NCBI GenBank assembly: GCA_024734495.1
Contig: JALMQS010000887.1
Coordinates: 558,001 to 622,000 of the forward strand
From: Forficula auricularia
Lineage: Eukaryota; Arthropoda; Insecta; Dermaptera; Forficulidae
Direction of reading: 5' to 3'
Length of the DNA stretch: 64,000 bases
The notes beneath the pieces are model-generated. The model had not been told where the DNA came from, made no database searches, and saw nothing but the letters and a program-made list of their open reading frames with translations. Below, one piece after another: positions 1 through 12,473 of this stretch. Position numbers and translations under genes: made by a program. Position 1 is the first letter of the stretch. Every line of letters starts with the position of its first letter.

Positions 1-409
1 CCCAGGACAGGGCTCATGGGATTCATAACGGTAACGACAAACCGTTTCTTATTGTAAATTAACCGTAATTAAATATATTTCATATGTTCAATCAAGAATT
101 AGGTTCTTTTTTAATTTCTTCAAGTACCTATTTGTTTTCATAAAAAAATACCCACTAAATATTTTGCTTTTTGGATTGACCCTTCCCCCCATCCATGAAA
201 ATTTTCTGGCTACGCCACTGCACACACACGCATAGAATAACTTAAAATTTCCATTACTACAAATAATACCGATCATTCCATTCTTTATGTTGAAATAAAA
301 GATAATATTTATGATTTTAATGTTTGATAAAAGCAATATGAACATTTAATATAAGATTTCAAATTGACGAAAGAAATAGACTTTAAATTTCTAAGAAAGT
401 CACAAAAGC
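1..409. other. AT-rich sequence, nothing recognised
   Basis: No coding exon, RNA gene or element boundary could be recognised here. Confidence 0.4.
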
Positions 410-835
410 TTGTCTTCTATTTGATCCGAGATGGAATGGATTATTTTTAATTATACGTCAGAAAGGTTGTTTTTACTCGATCCCGAGTGCCAAAATTACC
501 AATCAAGGCCAATTAGCTACCCTGTAATGTTTCTTGAAGAAATTCAAAACTACGAAACACTCATTTTTTAAAGCTATATGACATGGACATTTGTTTAAAT
601 TTAGAACGCGAAATTTTACAAATGAAGATTTAAATATTTAAGGGAAATATTTACCGCGATACATAATTATCTCAAAGAAGTTCACCTCACGGGGAAGCCA
701 TTTTTGAACCGGAACACTAATTTTGGCAATTGGGTTTGATTAACGAGAAGGGCAAAAACAGCGCTTCTGACGTATAATTAAAAATAATCCATTCCATCTC
801 GGATCTAATTGATAACAACCTCTTGTCATTTTGTT
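410..835. repeat. Inverted pair of a SINE-like family (family D)
   Basis: Two partial copies of an interspersed repeat lie head to head. The termini 421-460 and 770-810 are near-perfect inverted repeats around ATTATTTTTAATTATACGTC. Related copies lie at 25425-25520, 25600-25850, 57080-57320, 59640-59745 and (minus) 61960-62180. The 57 kb copy retains a pol III B-box-like GGTTCGATTCC, suggesting a tRNA-derived SINE. Confidence 0.6.
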
Positions 836-2330
836 AAAAATTTGAAAGTTATTTTATACTTTTAAAGATCGTTTTTTTTTTAAGTTCTATATTTAGTCAT
901 TAAATGCATTTTAGATACAAGAGTGAATGAATTTTTGTTGAAAGGTAAATCAATGTATTCCATCTTGAATTGTTCGCGACCTAAATATTAAGATGGAATT
1001 GGGGTTGTGCTTGGCAACTAAGCGAGTGGGGTCTTTTTCAGTTGTAGTTTTTCCCTTCTTTTGTTTTGTGATTTCCAGTCACGAACATACTACTCTCTCT
1101 CTTAAAAGTTTCCTTTTCTCTTTTACCTTTTTTATGATTAATATTTATTTTTTGTTCATTACTGTCACCTTAACCTCAATTTTATTATATAAGAGAATTT
1201 ATCATATTTTCGTTAATATTATACTATAATTAAAATGAAATTTTGCTTGATTAAGAGTTTTTTTTAATTATAATGATGAATTAACTTGAGCTAGTTGAGA
1301 TTTCTCATGCGTCAGATTTATTCCTTAATTATCAAATGATTTTTTCTAAGTTTAAAAAAATTTCATTCTTTCAAAACTCTACTCACCACCTCTTAATCAC
1401 AGAATTGATTAAATTGAAAATGATAGTTTAGAGAGGTTAGCTAAGTAACTACTACTATAAAACGATATAACTATGTATATATTTTAAATTAAAAATATCG
1501 AATCTATAAATATAGATCGTCTTTTAAAGTGGAAAGAATACGTTTTAATTGAAAGTACTACCTATCTTCTCAATTTAATTATTCTTAGTGAAATTAACTT
1601 GTCAGCGCCCTAGATTTCGCTAAGTTTTCAAATTTGGTCTTTTATCAGAGAAGTGTTTTGGGTGGGATTTCTCTTAATTTTCTAAACTAATATTTTTTTT
1701 TTTATTTATTTATCCTAACCAATTATTAACACAATTGTCAAAAAATTTGTTATTTCACATACTTAAGGAACACTTTAGGAAAATATTTAACAAATATAAG
1801 ATTAATATTATCCAAATGGAATAATTAATATAATTTGTTAACTAAATAGTTCATATGTTTTTCTTCTTTTTAGCCGACAAACATTATCATCAACGTTGAG
1901 CATTTGTTTCATTTCTTGATTTTCATGTAAGCTAATATGTAGCTTTTATTTATTTGTCTATTTATTTATTTTTACAAACGGTTCGTGTAAATACATCGAA
2001 CTTGCTCTCCGCACTCTGTGCTGAGATATTAATACAGGTAAAAAAATACGATTTTATTTTAAAATGCAGAAATTCAATATCCAAAAACTTCCATTACTCT
2101 AATAGCAGTAGGTAAATAAAAGAGTAAGAGCTTTTAATTTACAAATTAATTAAAATAATAGCCTATAAATAGTAAGATTTCTCGTTAATGCTTACACTCT
2201 ATTTTTTAAAGTTTAAATTATATTTTCCTCTATTAATGATTGGAATTGATGAAATATTGTATTTCATTTGTAAATGTGTATGTGTGAATTTTCAAGAAAA
2301 TCGGTTCGAAAGAATTAAGTCGAAATTCGA
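836..2330. other. AT-rich sequence, nothing recognised
   Basis: Low-complexity AT-rich DNA with only short random ORFs. I see no repeat family or gene signature. Confidence 0.4.
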
Positions 2331-2542
2331 TCACAATATCCCGTATGGAAATAAATAGATTTTCGAAATATATTTTTTATATATTTTTTGAAAATATATT
2401 AAAAATATAAAATTTTTGTGTTAAATTTATATAAAATTTATACTAGAGCGACATAAAAATGGTTTATATTGTAAGAATATATAGAAAACATAAACTTTAA
2501 ATAAATTTAACACAAACATTTTATATTTTTTAATATAATATA

Positions 2543-3352
2543 TTAGTACCTGGAGCCAACGAGCGATGCACGGTAACTCCTGACCCCCTCCCCTTCCGAA
2601 ACCAGACACCTCGCCCCCACCACTGCACCTCCACTCCTCCCACCCCACCCCAACCGCGCCTCCCACCCCCGGATCCTCCCACAACTGCACTCACCTCCTG
2701 CACCTCCACATCCCCCCCCGCACCCAGTTTTTGTATTTCTTGCTTTCTAATGGTCCATATATTATGTGTATATTTGTTTACTCGTACACCAATTTGCCCA
2801 CATTCGTTCATATTGATAAACATTATAAAAAAATAAATAAGAAAATAATAATAAAAAAATAATCGTATAGGATCTGAAATAAAAACATAAAATTAAATAA
2901 GATTTGTTTTCAAGTTAAATAAAAAAAAAGCCACTTCAACCACTTTATTTGTAAACACACCTGTTTTGTTATGATTTAGACACCTGTTAATTAAAAACAA
3001 ACTAAAAATTCCTAATTTTAATATATATATATATTGATATATTGCTATTTGCTATAACATATTAGTGGGTTTTAAAATTAAAAAAAACAATTAAAAATAA
3101 AAGATAATTGAAAAAAATGTAAGCAAACTTTTTTATTGAGATTTTCATATATCATTAATTACTTTAATTAAGAAAAGATTATTAAGATTAAATTTGTCGA
3201 GGTCCAGACCTATCCAGATCGCTTTTTCATCCTCAAAACTTGTTAATAGAATTTGTTTCATCAAAATCGGTAGAGGCGTTTTCAAAATAGAACTAAGATA
3301 CAAATATATATGTACATAAGCAAACAATTTTTGCTCGTTTAATAAGAGTAGA
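2543..3352 (-). mobile_element. Non-autonomous Helitron, copy 1
   Basis: On the minus strand it begins with TCTACTCTTATTAAACGAGC and ends GGCTCCAGGTACTAA followed by T, that is, 5'-TC, 3'-CTRR and insertion between A and T, the Helitron hallmarks. It matches 9066-9864 over its whole length apart from divergence in a GC-rich block (2575-2735). It includes the GAAAACGGCTCTACCGATTT-like segment common to Helitrons. No Rep/helicase coding is present. Confidence 0.85.
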
Positions 3353-4061
3353 TAGATTATTATAAAATATTATTTTCAAAAATAAATAAAAAAGATATCT
3401 CGAAAATCAATTTATTTCTATACGGGATTCTACCTAGATCCGCCGAGTAAATAATATGGGTAAAGCATTTTTGAAAAAAGTTAAAATTGAATTTTCTAAA
3501 GCAAGCCAAGCACTTTGCCTGGAAACATTGTTTGGTAAGAGGAGTTAATCAAGAGTTGAAAATTGAAAATAAAAAATACAAGCATTTGTCTGTTTGATCA
3601 CGATATCCTCGGTCTGATAAAAAATAAACGGCTCGTTATTACTTATGCATGTCGTGATTGAGAGAATGACGTTCGATATTTTTAATCGGGCATCATTTCT
3701 AATTTAAAGGTTTAAACGTCAAGAGTAGTATATTCAATAAATTCTTTTTCATTTATTCCAAATATTTTAGTTTTTTTCTCTACTATCTTTAATCAGATAT
3801 ACATTTTCAATTAATTTCGCCAACTAACAAGTTTTAACTATAATTAAGAAAGTAAGTAGTCTATTGTAAAAATTGTATTTTGTTTTCTAAAAGTCTTGAA
3901 AGTTTAGCAATTCTGTTCAAGATTTAACAAGAGATTAGAAAACTCAATGAGAACTTGAAAAGAAAAAAGTCTTTGAAAATAATATTAGCACAAGTGGACT
4001 GATAATGTGTTACGAATTGAAATAATTAAAAAAAGGGGGGAAGCTTCTTTTGGCAAACAAG

Positions 4062-4091
4062 AGGCCCGCCGTAGGCGGGTGTCGCAGCTAG
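4062..4091 (+). mobile_element. Helitron 3' terminus
   Basis: A hairpin CCCGCC/GGCGGG (4065-4079, loop GTA) is followed 8 bases later by CTAG and then T, the standard Helitron 3' end. I could not locate its 5' end; it may extend back to about 3400. Confidence 0.65.
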
Positions 4092-4364
4092 TATTTATAT
4101 AAAACTATTTATTTCTAAGCTGTTAAAATTACGAGTTATACAGACAAAAATTCTATGTTTATGCCTAGTTTTCATGAAAGGAACTAAACTTAAATAAAGG
4201 TGTACTTATATTTATTTAAAATAAATACAATTCCTCATAATAAAAAAAACAATTTCAAAACTTTTAATGGATGTCCAAACGTTCCGAGAGAAATTATTTC
4301 TTTAACTCTAAAAAATTAAAAAAATAGTTCTTTAAGAATAATAATATTAATTCAAAAGTTTTTG

Positions 4365-4535
4365 TTTTGCCGAGAGTAGCAGAGTTGTTGATTCACAAAG
4401 AGAAACAAAGAGGTTGTCCTCTGCTTGATGCAAATAAACATACACACATATATATCGAGATGATATATATGTGTGTGTATGTTTATTTGCATCAAGCAGA
4501 GGACAACCTCTTTGTTTCTCTTTGTGAATAATATT
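4365..4535. mobile_element. Foldback MITE of family A (near-perfect hairpin)
   Basis: Arms of about 75 bp at 4389-4455 and 4462-4530 are nearly perfect inverted repeats around GAGGTTGTCCTCTGCTTGAT and an AT-rich turn. The left end has CCGAGAGTAGCAGAG, shared with other family members. Single arms recur at 6828, 8480, 8890, 12245, 31180, 34855, 36450, 58985 and 62535. Confidence 0.8.
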
Positions 4536-4589
4536 AATATTTGTATATTTTCACAGTAACATTGAATTTGTGTATATATGTATGTTGAA

Positions 4590-5000
4590 GTAAAAACCCA
4601 TTTTTAGTAAGAACGTGTTCTTGCTAGTTAAGACGCGTTTCACTGAATAACTTTGTGGCAACTAGAATTTACTGATGTTGATTGAACTTAATTGGTTTGG
4701 CATCTGAACGGCTCATACATAGGCGTATAGATATATAATACCTATACTTAAATTTGTATAGGTTATTTCTAAACAATATTTGAAAACATTTAGATTACTG
4801 GTATTCATAAAGGAAAATTCTAGCCTTGTACGTGCCAAACGCCTGAATATAGGCAATCCACTCGTCACCCATTCTTCAAGGCTGCGTAAAATCTAGGCTT
4901 TCCTTTAAAGTTAAGTTGAGTTTTATAGTTAGTTCATGGGTAGAAGTTCACATTTTTCTCTAATTCAAATTAAACTTTATTTATCTTATACAGTGTGTCA
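4590..5000 (+). repeat. Foldback arm fragment plus interspersed repeat G, copy 1
   Basis: 4590-4690 matches the arm of the foldback at 24615-25045 (GTAAGAAC, ACGCGTTTCACTGAATAAC). 4691-5000 is repeat G, shared with 12601-12890 and 30835-31035 (for example GCATAGGCG-like and GCCTGAATATAGGCAATC segments). Repeat G has no recognisable coding capacity. Confidence 0.65.
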
Positions 5001-5790
5001 ATTTGCAAACTTCCCACCCCTAGATTCGCTAAGCTGGCAAATTATTTCAAAAATCGCTGAGACACTTCAAATTTGTATTCTAGGGGGAAGAATTTTGACG
5101 TAAATTAGATCGCCCCCTTCACCAATCTGCCCCCCAGAGCCTACTAGATTTACGCAAACCACAAACAAATTAGAACGCGTTTTTATTCTTGTACATTTAT
5201 TTTTCAAATTATTAACAAAACAAAATTGAAAACAACAAAGTCAAAATAGAAAACACCAAAACTAAAGTAAACATAAAAAACAATAATTTTTCAATTTTGT
5301 TTTGTAAATCATTTGCAAAATAAATGTGCAAGAATAAAAACGCGCTCTAATTTGTTTGTGGTTTGCGTAAATCTAGTAGGTATGCTACTTTATCTGTAAA
5401 AATTGATTTATTAAAACAACGTACCACCTGGTCAAAACCTGTTTTAATGAGAATTTATAAGTTTAATATATCACACAAATAATTAAAAAATTCAATTTTG
5501 CAATATTCAAAGACACCTAACTTGGCAACGCAGCACTCAAATTTTAAAAAAATGGCACACCCAAATGTAGAGAATATAAAGCCCTTCAAAATGATGTTTC
5601 ACTCGACCCCCTTTCCCATTTAAGATTTTTGGAGGGTGTCTCTCGAGGACAGGAGGGTGAAGTGGGTGATCTAATTTATAAGTCAAAATTCTTCCCCCTC
5701 CAATACAAGTTAGACGTGTCTCAGCGATTTTTGAAATAATTTGCCAGTTTAGCGATGCTAGGGAGTGGGAAGTTTTCAAATTGACATACT
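4995..5790. mobile_element. Nested foldback element
   Basis: The outer arms (4993-5135 and 5640-5788) are inverted repeats sharing GTGTCTCAGCGATTTTTG-like sequence. Between the left arm and the loop, a second palindrome (5136-5383) has arms CCTACTAGATTTACGCAAAC and its complement. The arrangement reads as one palindromic element inserted in another. Confidence 0.7.
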
Positions 5791-5791
5791 C

Positions 5792-5831
<40 letters not shown>
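5791..5831. repeat. (AT)n microsatellite
   Basis: An almost pure TA dinucleotide run of about 40 bases, at the edge of the foldback. Confidence 0.9.
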
Positions 5832-5833
<2 letters not shown>

Positions 5834-6824
5834 AATTTACCTCTGTTTTTAGGTAATTAATAACTGCTTTAAAGGTGGATTTCAGTGTAATTAGTGAGCC
5901 AATTTTGAATTTATATTCAGCGCAATAAACTAGGTAGAGCGAGAGAGTAATTTGATTTTCGAAAATTTCATTTCTTTTTACCTTAACGGATTAAAATTAA
6001 AATTCCTCTCAGCGAAAATAAATTTAATGATAATCTCATCATTATAATTGAAGTGTAATTAATTCCAATATGAGAGTTTTTGCAGTTAATTTGCGAAGGT
6101 GAGCTTAATCTTTTTGATATCGTGATTTGGTAGCGAATGAATTGAATCACGCATTTCCTTTTTTCCTTTCAAGAGCCAAGATGTTCGAAACTTACTGATT
6201 CACAATTTCCATAATTCCTTTTTAATGATATCAACGAAAAGAGTTTGGAAATAATCAATAATTCATTTTCCCTTTAAATGAATAGCTGTGATTTTTTATA
6301 ATAATTTATTAATGGATTGTTACAATAAGCCACGTATATGATAAATCAATTGACGTTTATTCTTAACTGCTAAAAGCTGTTCATTACTACGAGAATTTGT
6401 GTATGAATAAAAAGAAAAAGTCTTTCAAATAAATCGAAAATAAAATTACAAAGTGGAGGAAAAAGTGAAACTTTTTTAAGACTCAGTACTCTGTTTTAAT
6501 TGATAAATATCTAAGTCTGATCAATTCATTTTGATTCAATATTAATCAAAAGGGCTTTCCTAGAATAACAGAAATTAAGAAATTAATCTCTAATAGTCTG
6601 AAACAGGTCTGGACTTGTATTTGGCATCTTAGCTAATTCAGTTCTAAAGAAAGAGGGATATTATATCCTCACCCTTTTTAGTCATTTTCATTGATCTGGT
6701 TCTAATGAAAGAATCATACCTGAACATTTATTAAATGATAAAAAATGCGAAAACTTACCTCCCTCTTGTATGTAATTAATACTCGTAATAAACTTAAATA
6801 TAAAATATAATTAAAAACAAATTT

Positions 6825-7030
6825 TACTGAGAGTAGCAGAGTAGTTGTTGATTCATAAAGAAAAACCAATGGGTTGTCCTCTCCTTGATAAAAACAAACA
6901 TATACATATTATATAATGAAAATAAATACATAATATATATATAAATAATTTATTTGCTAGAGACTATAGTTTCGAAGCTTTGAGCAATATGTTTTATATG
7001 TATGTTAAATTTAATTTTATTCTGTATAGT
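6825..7030 (+). mobile_element. Family A foldback half with ribozyme-arm remnant
   Basis: Starts GAGAGTAGCAGAG, continues with GGGTTGTCCTCTCCTTGAT, and at 6951-6985 carries GAGACTATAGTTTCGAAG, the 3' part of the hammerhead-like arm seen at 48670 and 59373. No inverted mate follows, so it is one arm or truncated. Confidence 0.55.
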
Positions 7031-7109
7031 AAGTTGAGTGATTAAAAAGTCCAAAGAAGCCTCTATTTTATATATATAATATACTAAATTCTTCTAGAAC
7101 ATAAGTGAC

Positions 7110-7660
7110 TTAATTTTTAAATTATTTTTAAATTGAAAGGTTTTTTTAGTCACAAACTAATAAAAGACAATAATTTTATTTAATTATTATTATTTATTTT
7201 ATTAATTAAATAAACATTTTCGGTCACCACTGTTTGACCATCTTCAATAGTAATATAATTTGAAAAATAAAACATTTCGTAAATTTTATTTAACAATTAT
7301 TAACAATTACATAATGCAACAATTACAGAAGCTTGAATTCATACATACAATTTCGTTCAAGATCTGAAAATTGTCACTTTGTATTCATAAACCATATCCT
7401 TAACTTACGAGTATTAACATAGATATTTCACACATTTATATATAGGAATAATTCATAAAAAACATTTATCATTGACTAGAATCAATTTTGAACTGATAAC
7501 CAATTGAAATATTATTTCTATTTTTAGCAGTCAACCAGTGGTGAACGAAACTGTTTAGTGAATTAATCAAATAAATAATAATAATTAAATAAAATTATTG
7601 CCTTTTATTGGTTTGTGCCTAAAAAAAACATTTCAATTTAAAAATAATAATATACTATTT
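7110..7660. mobile_element. Foldback element with degenerate hammerhead-like arms
   Basis: Inverted arms at 7110-7260 and 7510-7660 share AATAAAAGACAATAATTTTA-type sequence. On the minus strand 7219-7247 reads TTGAAGA, a GGTCA/TGACC stem, then GAAAA. The other arm has CGAAACTGTT at 7540. The core has drifted from CTGANGA. Confidence 0.55.
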
Positions 7661-8084
7661 TAATAATAAAATACAAATCTTGTAAAAAAACAATCTTAAG
7701 AACGTTTATTCAAATCCCAAACGATTCGACAGAATTTCTCCCTTTGTTAATGGCAAAAATTTAAAACTAACTATACTTACTACTAAGATTAGAAAACAAC
7801 ACTAAGAAATTAAATATTTTCATATAGACAATTGAAAAAATTGTCTTAGTAGTAAAAAACCTTTAATTCAAATAAAAATAAAAATATTTATGAAAAACTA
7901 TTTTTTCTAAAAATTTTTTTATAAACATTAGAAAAACAATCCATATCTGACCTTTTATTAATAGAATTGTTGTTAATTAAAATTTCGATAATTTTAGTAT
8001 ATCTAAAGGAATATCAAGGTCAGATATGTTTTTATTCCATTTATCAATATCTATTTTTTTTTACTCAGCGTGTAGGTTTTAGGT

Positions 8085-8345
8085 GAAACATGATATTAAT
8101 TAATTAAGTAGAGGGAGTGTAGTTTCACAGTGAATGAAATAAAACTCGGGGAGGTTTATACAAACTCAATATATATCGGATTATTAGTCCACATCAGGAA
8201 TTTACATATTAAAAACTGTTTTTAATCTGTAAACTCCTGATGATGGACTAATAATCCGAAATATTTTGAGTTTGTATAAACCACTTTGAGTTTTATTTCA
8301 TTCACTGTGAAACTACACTTCTTTTGCTTGATTAATTAATATCTA
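8085..8345. mobile_element. Foldback element, family 3, copy 1
   Basis: Arms 8085-8205 and 8225-8345 are inverted repeats containing GTGTAGTTTCACAGTGAATG. A second copy lies at 57965-58165. The right arm holds CTGATGA at 8237, a GGA/TCC stem and GAAA at 8258, a reduced hammerhead-like core. Confidence 0.75.
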
Positions 8346-9065
8346 TTTTATTCCAAAATTCTTTCACTTTTTTGTCTAAGATTTTTTGAATTTTTTAAGA
8401 TTGGATCAATTTTTTTTTAAGATTTGTTTTTTCTTATTATCATAAAACAATAACTAATTTTTTGTTATAGTAATATAGGGATATTTATTTGCATCAAGCA
8501 GAAGATAAGCTCATTGATTTCTCTTTATAAAATAAAGTGTTTATTTATGCCTATAACAACACTCTCTTAAAATCTCAATAAAATCATTCAAAAATTTCTT
8601 GTTTCGTTTCCTTGTTGATTACTATTAGTACTTTTATAAATAAAAAATAAAGACGAAAACTTTAAGTGGGCAGGTGGGGGAAATAGAAAATGAACTTTGC
8701 AGGCATCCCCTATTCGCTTGAACAAAAAAAGAAAGCTATCATAGATAATTGGATTAAAGAAGAAGAAAACTGACTTTTCTTTTGTTCTTATTGATTTTAT
8801 TGAAAAAATAAATTCTTAGAAAAGTAAATGTTCTATTATAGTATTGACAAAACAATCTCAAATTGGAGGATAAGAGTGAAAATTTTTTTATGATGATGAA
8901 CATTTACATCAAGCCGACAACCTTATTGATTTCGCCTTAAAAATAAACTACTCTGCTATTCTCGGCAAAAAAATCAGAAGACTCAAGCGAATCTGAAGTT
9001 ACTTCAGAATTACAATCTATTTGAAATGTTAGGTATGTAGTATGTTTGCAAATTATCGTCCTTAA
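8346..9065. repeat. AT-rich sequence with two family A arm fragments
   Basis: 8480-8530 (minus) and 8890-8970 (minus) are diverged family A arms; the second ends CTACTCTGCTATTCTCGGC, the family terminus. The remainder shows nothing recognisable. Confidence 0.5.
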
Positions 9066-9864
9066 TCTACTCTTATTAAACGAGCAAAAATTGTTTGTAT
9101 ATTTATTTATTTATATATTTGTATCTTGGTTCTATTTTGAAAACGGCTCTACCGATTTTGATGAAACAAATTCTATTAACAAGTTTTGAGGATGAGAAAG
9201 CGATCTGGCTAGGTCTGAACCTAGACAAATTTAATTTTAATTGATCTTTTCTTAATTAAAGTAATTATTGATATATGAAAATCTCATTAAAAAAGTTTGT
9301 TTACATTTTTTTCAATTATCTTTTATTTTTAATTGTTTTTTTAATTTTAAAACCCACTAATAGGTTATAGGAAATATTAATATATTATATTAAAATTCGG
9401 AATTTTTTGTTTGATTTTAATTAACAAGTGTCTAAATCATAATATTACAGGTGTGTTTACAAATAAAGTGGTTGAAGTGGCTTGTTTTTATATAACTTGG
9501 AAACAAATATTATTTAATTTTATGTTTTTATTTCAGATCCTATACGATTATTTTTTTTTTTTACTATTATTTTCCTATTTATTTTTTTATAATGTTTATC
9601 AATATAAATGAATGTGGGCAAATTGGTGTACGATTAAACAAATATACACATAATATGTAGACCATTAGAAAGCTAGAAATGCAAAAACTGGGTGCGGGGT
9701 GGAGTGCATGTGGGAGGTGCAGGAGGTGGGGTGCAGTTGTTGGGGATCCGGGGTGGGAGCCTCGTGTCAGGTGGGGTTGGGCGGAGTGGGGGTGCAGTGG
9801 TGGTGGCGAGGTGTGTGGTTTCGGGAGGGGGGGGGGGGGTCAGGTCGGTGGCTCCAGGTACTAA
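9066..9864 (+). mobile_element. Non-autonomous Helitron, copy 2
   Basis: Starts with TC (TCTACTCTTATTAAACGAGC) after an A and ends with CTAA before a T. It is homologous to copy 1 at 2543-3352 in the opposite orientation. A 150-bp block near the 3' end (9689-9842) is extremely G-rich on this strand. It lacks coding capacity, so it would depend on another Helitron for mobility. Confidence 0.87.
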
Positions 9865-10164
9865 TAATTAATTTAGCAAGTTATTTGGAAAAAGGACTGT
9901 GTTTAATGAAAACGCATATTAATTACTTAGCAAAGTTTCGTCCTTTTATTTGGACTCCTTCACACTATGAAAATATAATGAAGCAATGCACAGTCAAGAT
10001 ATTATTATTATTAACAACTCGTTAAAACATTACCTAAAACTGTTAATCTAATATGTAATCCGATGTATTATTTTTTTATGGATATACAGTCATTTAAATT
10101 GATCAAATAATGTATTTTATAAAAAAGAGGCTAAAACTGGTTTCTCTTTAATGATACATTCTTA

Positions 10165-10445
10165 AAGGAGACAATAAAAGAGTGTGTATTTTGCTGGAAA
10201 AATATTTTTTTAAATTTATTTATAACAAGGCTTTGATCTCTTTATTAGTCTGTTACAATTAATTTACAGGAATCAATTCAGGTAAATTAATTTTAATAGA
10301 CTAATGAGGAGGGCAAAGAGCTCGAAACTATAGTCGCGTTATAAATAAATTAAAAAATGTATTTTTCAAGCAGAAGAAACACTCTTTTATTGTCTCCTTT
10401 AATTTTTTATAAAAATTCTGCTACTCTGGTCAAAAATAAACTTTC
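10165..10445. mobile_element. Foldback element, family 1 (hammerhead-bearing), copy 1
   Basis: Arms carry GGAGACAATAAAAGAGTGTG (10167) and its complement (10382-10405). The right arm contains the ribozyme-like core 10301-10335. The left arm core is decayed. Other copies: 26610-26835 and 59275-59590. Confidence 0.75.
10301..10335 (+). ncRNA. Hammerhead-like motif, CTATAG type, one core change
   Basis: CTAATGA (expected CTGATGA), one extra base, stem GAGGGC/GAGCTC with an AAA loop, GAAA at 10324, palindrome CTATAG, TC. The G-to-A change in the first box predicts no or weak activity. Confidence 0.5.
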
Positions 10446-10549
10446 AATCTGATACATTCTTATTTTCTCAAAATAGAATAAATTAACAGATGGCCTATTA
10501 GAATAATTTTCAATTATAATTCATGTAATTTGTCACCTATTTTTTATTT

Positions 10550-10865
10550 TACCATACAGGGTATGGTCAAGTATTGTAATCCTGCATAAAAAAGTGTTTT
10601 TTGTTTCGTTTTTTTTTTTAAATATTTTGATAAAAAAAAAACTTGATCGAAACCATGGCGGTTTGGTCTACAAAAAAGCCATAAAGGGTGAACATCGAAA
10701 AAATTTTATTTTACGAGAAAATAATAATTTTTTTCTGTCTGTGGGTCAGTTAGTACCTTTCCAAATTTTGTGTACGCTCTAGTTAACCAAATATGGGAAT
10801 ATCAAAACGAAATTTCATGTGTAGATTCAAAGATTAAGGGGAGGGCTTTTTAAAAAATTGAAATT
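10550..10865 (-). repeat. Interspersed repeat H
   Basis: Minus-strand copy of a repeat also seen at 27720-28080 and 63290-63660, ending near GGTATGGTCAAGTATTGTAAT. It contains poly-T/A tracts and no recognisable protein. Confidence 0.5.
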
Positions 10866-11750
10866 ACAAAATTTAAAAAAAAAAAATGGAATTTGCTATA
10901 AAAGGGACCTTTAATAAAAAAAGTCATTATTTTTTTCAGGGGGCAAAATTGTGTGGGAAGGTGGGCTTACTCGCGGATAAAAATTTTCAAATCACTAAAA
11001 TTGAACAAACAGCCTTGAAAAAGTTTTCATTTTTTTTTTATTTAATTGATATTTTAGACAAATTAAAATCAATGGAAATGTTTACCTTTATCGTCTTCCA
11101 TGTAACTGGCCTAATGAGGAAGAGGTTTTTCCCATCCTCGTCCAAAGCAGCAACTAAAACAATAAACAGAAAGAAAACCATTAGATCCATTGCATACTGT
11201 AATGGGAGTTGTCGATTGTTAGGGACCACTTTTTTTAATTTATTTACTTATTTTATTTTTGGTCCTCTGACTATTCAGTTTTACCTACATAAAAACATAT
11301 CTTGTTAAATTGAGTCGCTGCTTCCTTCGAGAGCAAGAATTATTCTTCCAGCTTACGCAATTTGACAAGAGATGTTTAAATTAAAAACATCTTGATATTT
11401 CTGATTCTGATATTATATCACACGATACCTATATATTTATTTTGAATTTTATTTTAAAGTGGCATTTTATAACAAAATGCTGTTGTCGTCTTTAATTTTA
11501 TCTTTTTTAAAAATTATTGGGAATGTTTGAATTTAGAGATGTTTGAGGACAGGAATTCGTACCTATTGAGTGATTTTAATTAGAAAAAAAAATTAAAGTT
11601 TTTAAATAAATGGTGAATATATTGTGCAATTAGTAGTTAGTATTTATTCTTCAGCAATGGTTCAAAGGGGATCTCAAGTATTTTCGCAAGTTTTTTAAAG
11701 GCTTTCTCAGCACTTGTTTAGAGTATAAACAACGATCAGTCAGTACCTAC
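10866..11750. other. AT-rich sequence, unassigned ORF
   Basis: A 140-codon ORF (10886-11308) is AT-rich and Lys/Phe-rich, with no motif I recognise. I do not support it as a gene. Confidence 0.3.
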
Positions 11751-11754
11751 ATAT

Positions 11755-12245
11755 CTCACTGGTTAATACAATTTCATTATAGAGAACATAAGAAGTTTAT
11801 AATATTTACAATCACAAATCCAATAGTTATCCAGCGAAGGCAAAATAAAAACTATATCGCATAAATGGCAATAGGCCTATTGCCAAATTCCAGCAATTTG
11901 ATTATTTGAAGAAATTCCTTGACTATCCATATTATCAATGGAAATTCCCAAGCCTATTCTAAAGTACAATCATTCATTTATGAAAATGACATACCTTTTC
12001 ATTTTTTTATGAATGACAAATAAATAATTTATATACAAGGCTTAAGAATTTTCATTGTTGAACAAGATACCTAAGAGATCTCTTCAAATAATCAAATTAC
12101 TGGAATTTGGCAAAAGGCCTATTGCCATTCATGTGATATAATTTTTATTTTGCTTTGGCTGGATAATTATTGAATTTATTATTGTCAATTTTATAATCTT
12201 GTAATTTGTAATGTTCTCTGTAATGAAATCGTGTTAACAAGTGAA
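11755..12245. mobile_element. Foldback element around GGCAATAGGCCTATTGCC
   Basis: Arms 11755-11925 and 12080-12245 are inverted repeats (CTGGAATTTGGCAAAAGG, TCCAGCGAAGGCAAAAT). The left arm also includes a short perfect palindrome GGCAATAGGCCTATTGCC (11867-11884). Confidence 0.7.
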
Positions 12246-12473
12246 ATTCTTAATCATGAAGAGAAATCAATGAGGTTGCCCCTGCTTGATGTAAATAAAC
12301 AGCATTCGTTTGTTATGTGAACAGCTTGAGATTACAACAAAGCAAATTCACCTAGATCCATTCGGGTATTTGAACCCATGAGGAATAAGGATAGGAATGA
12401 TAATTAAGGTCAAACCTTCGAAACCACAGCCGCAACAAAAAAATTATATATATATATATATATATACATATAC

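Noticed and set aside
4365..4535. CRISPR-like or miRNA precursor hairpin
   Set aside because: The hairpin is one copy of a dispersed foldback MITE, with arms found singly at many places.
9679..10025. Gly/Trp/Val-rich ORFs over the Helitron
   Set aside because: They translate the G-rich block; frames differ between the two Helitron copies.
10886..11308. 140-codon ORF
   Set aside because: Composition is that of translated AT-rich DNA, with no signal peptide, motif or codon bias, and a competing antisense ORF.
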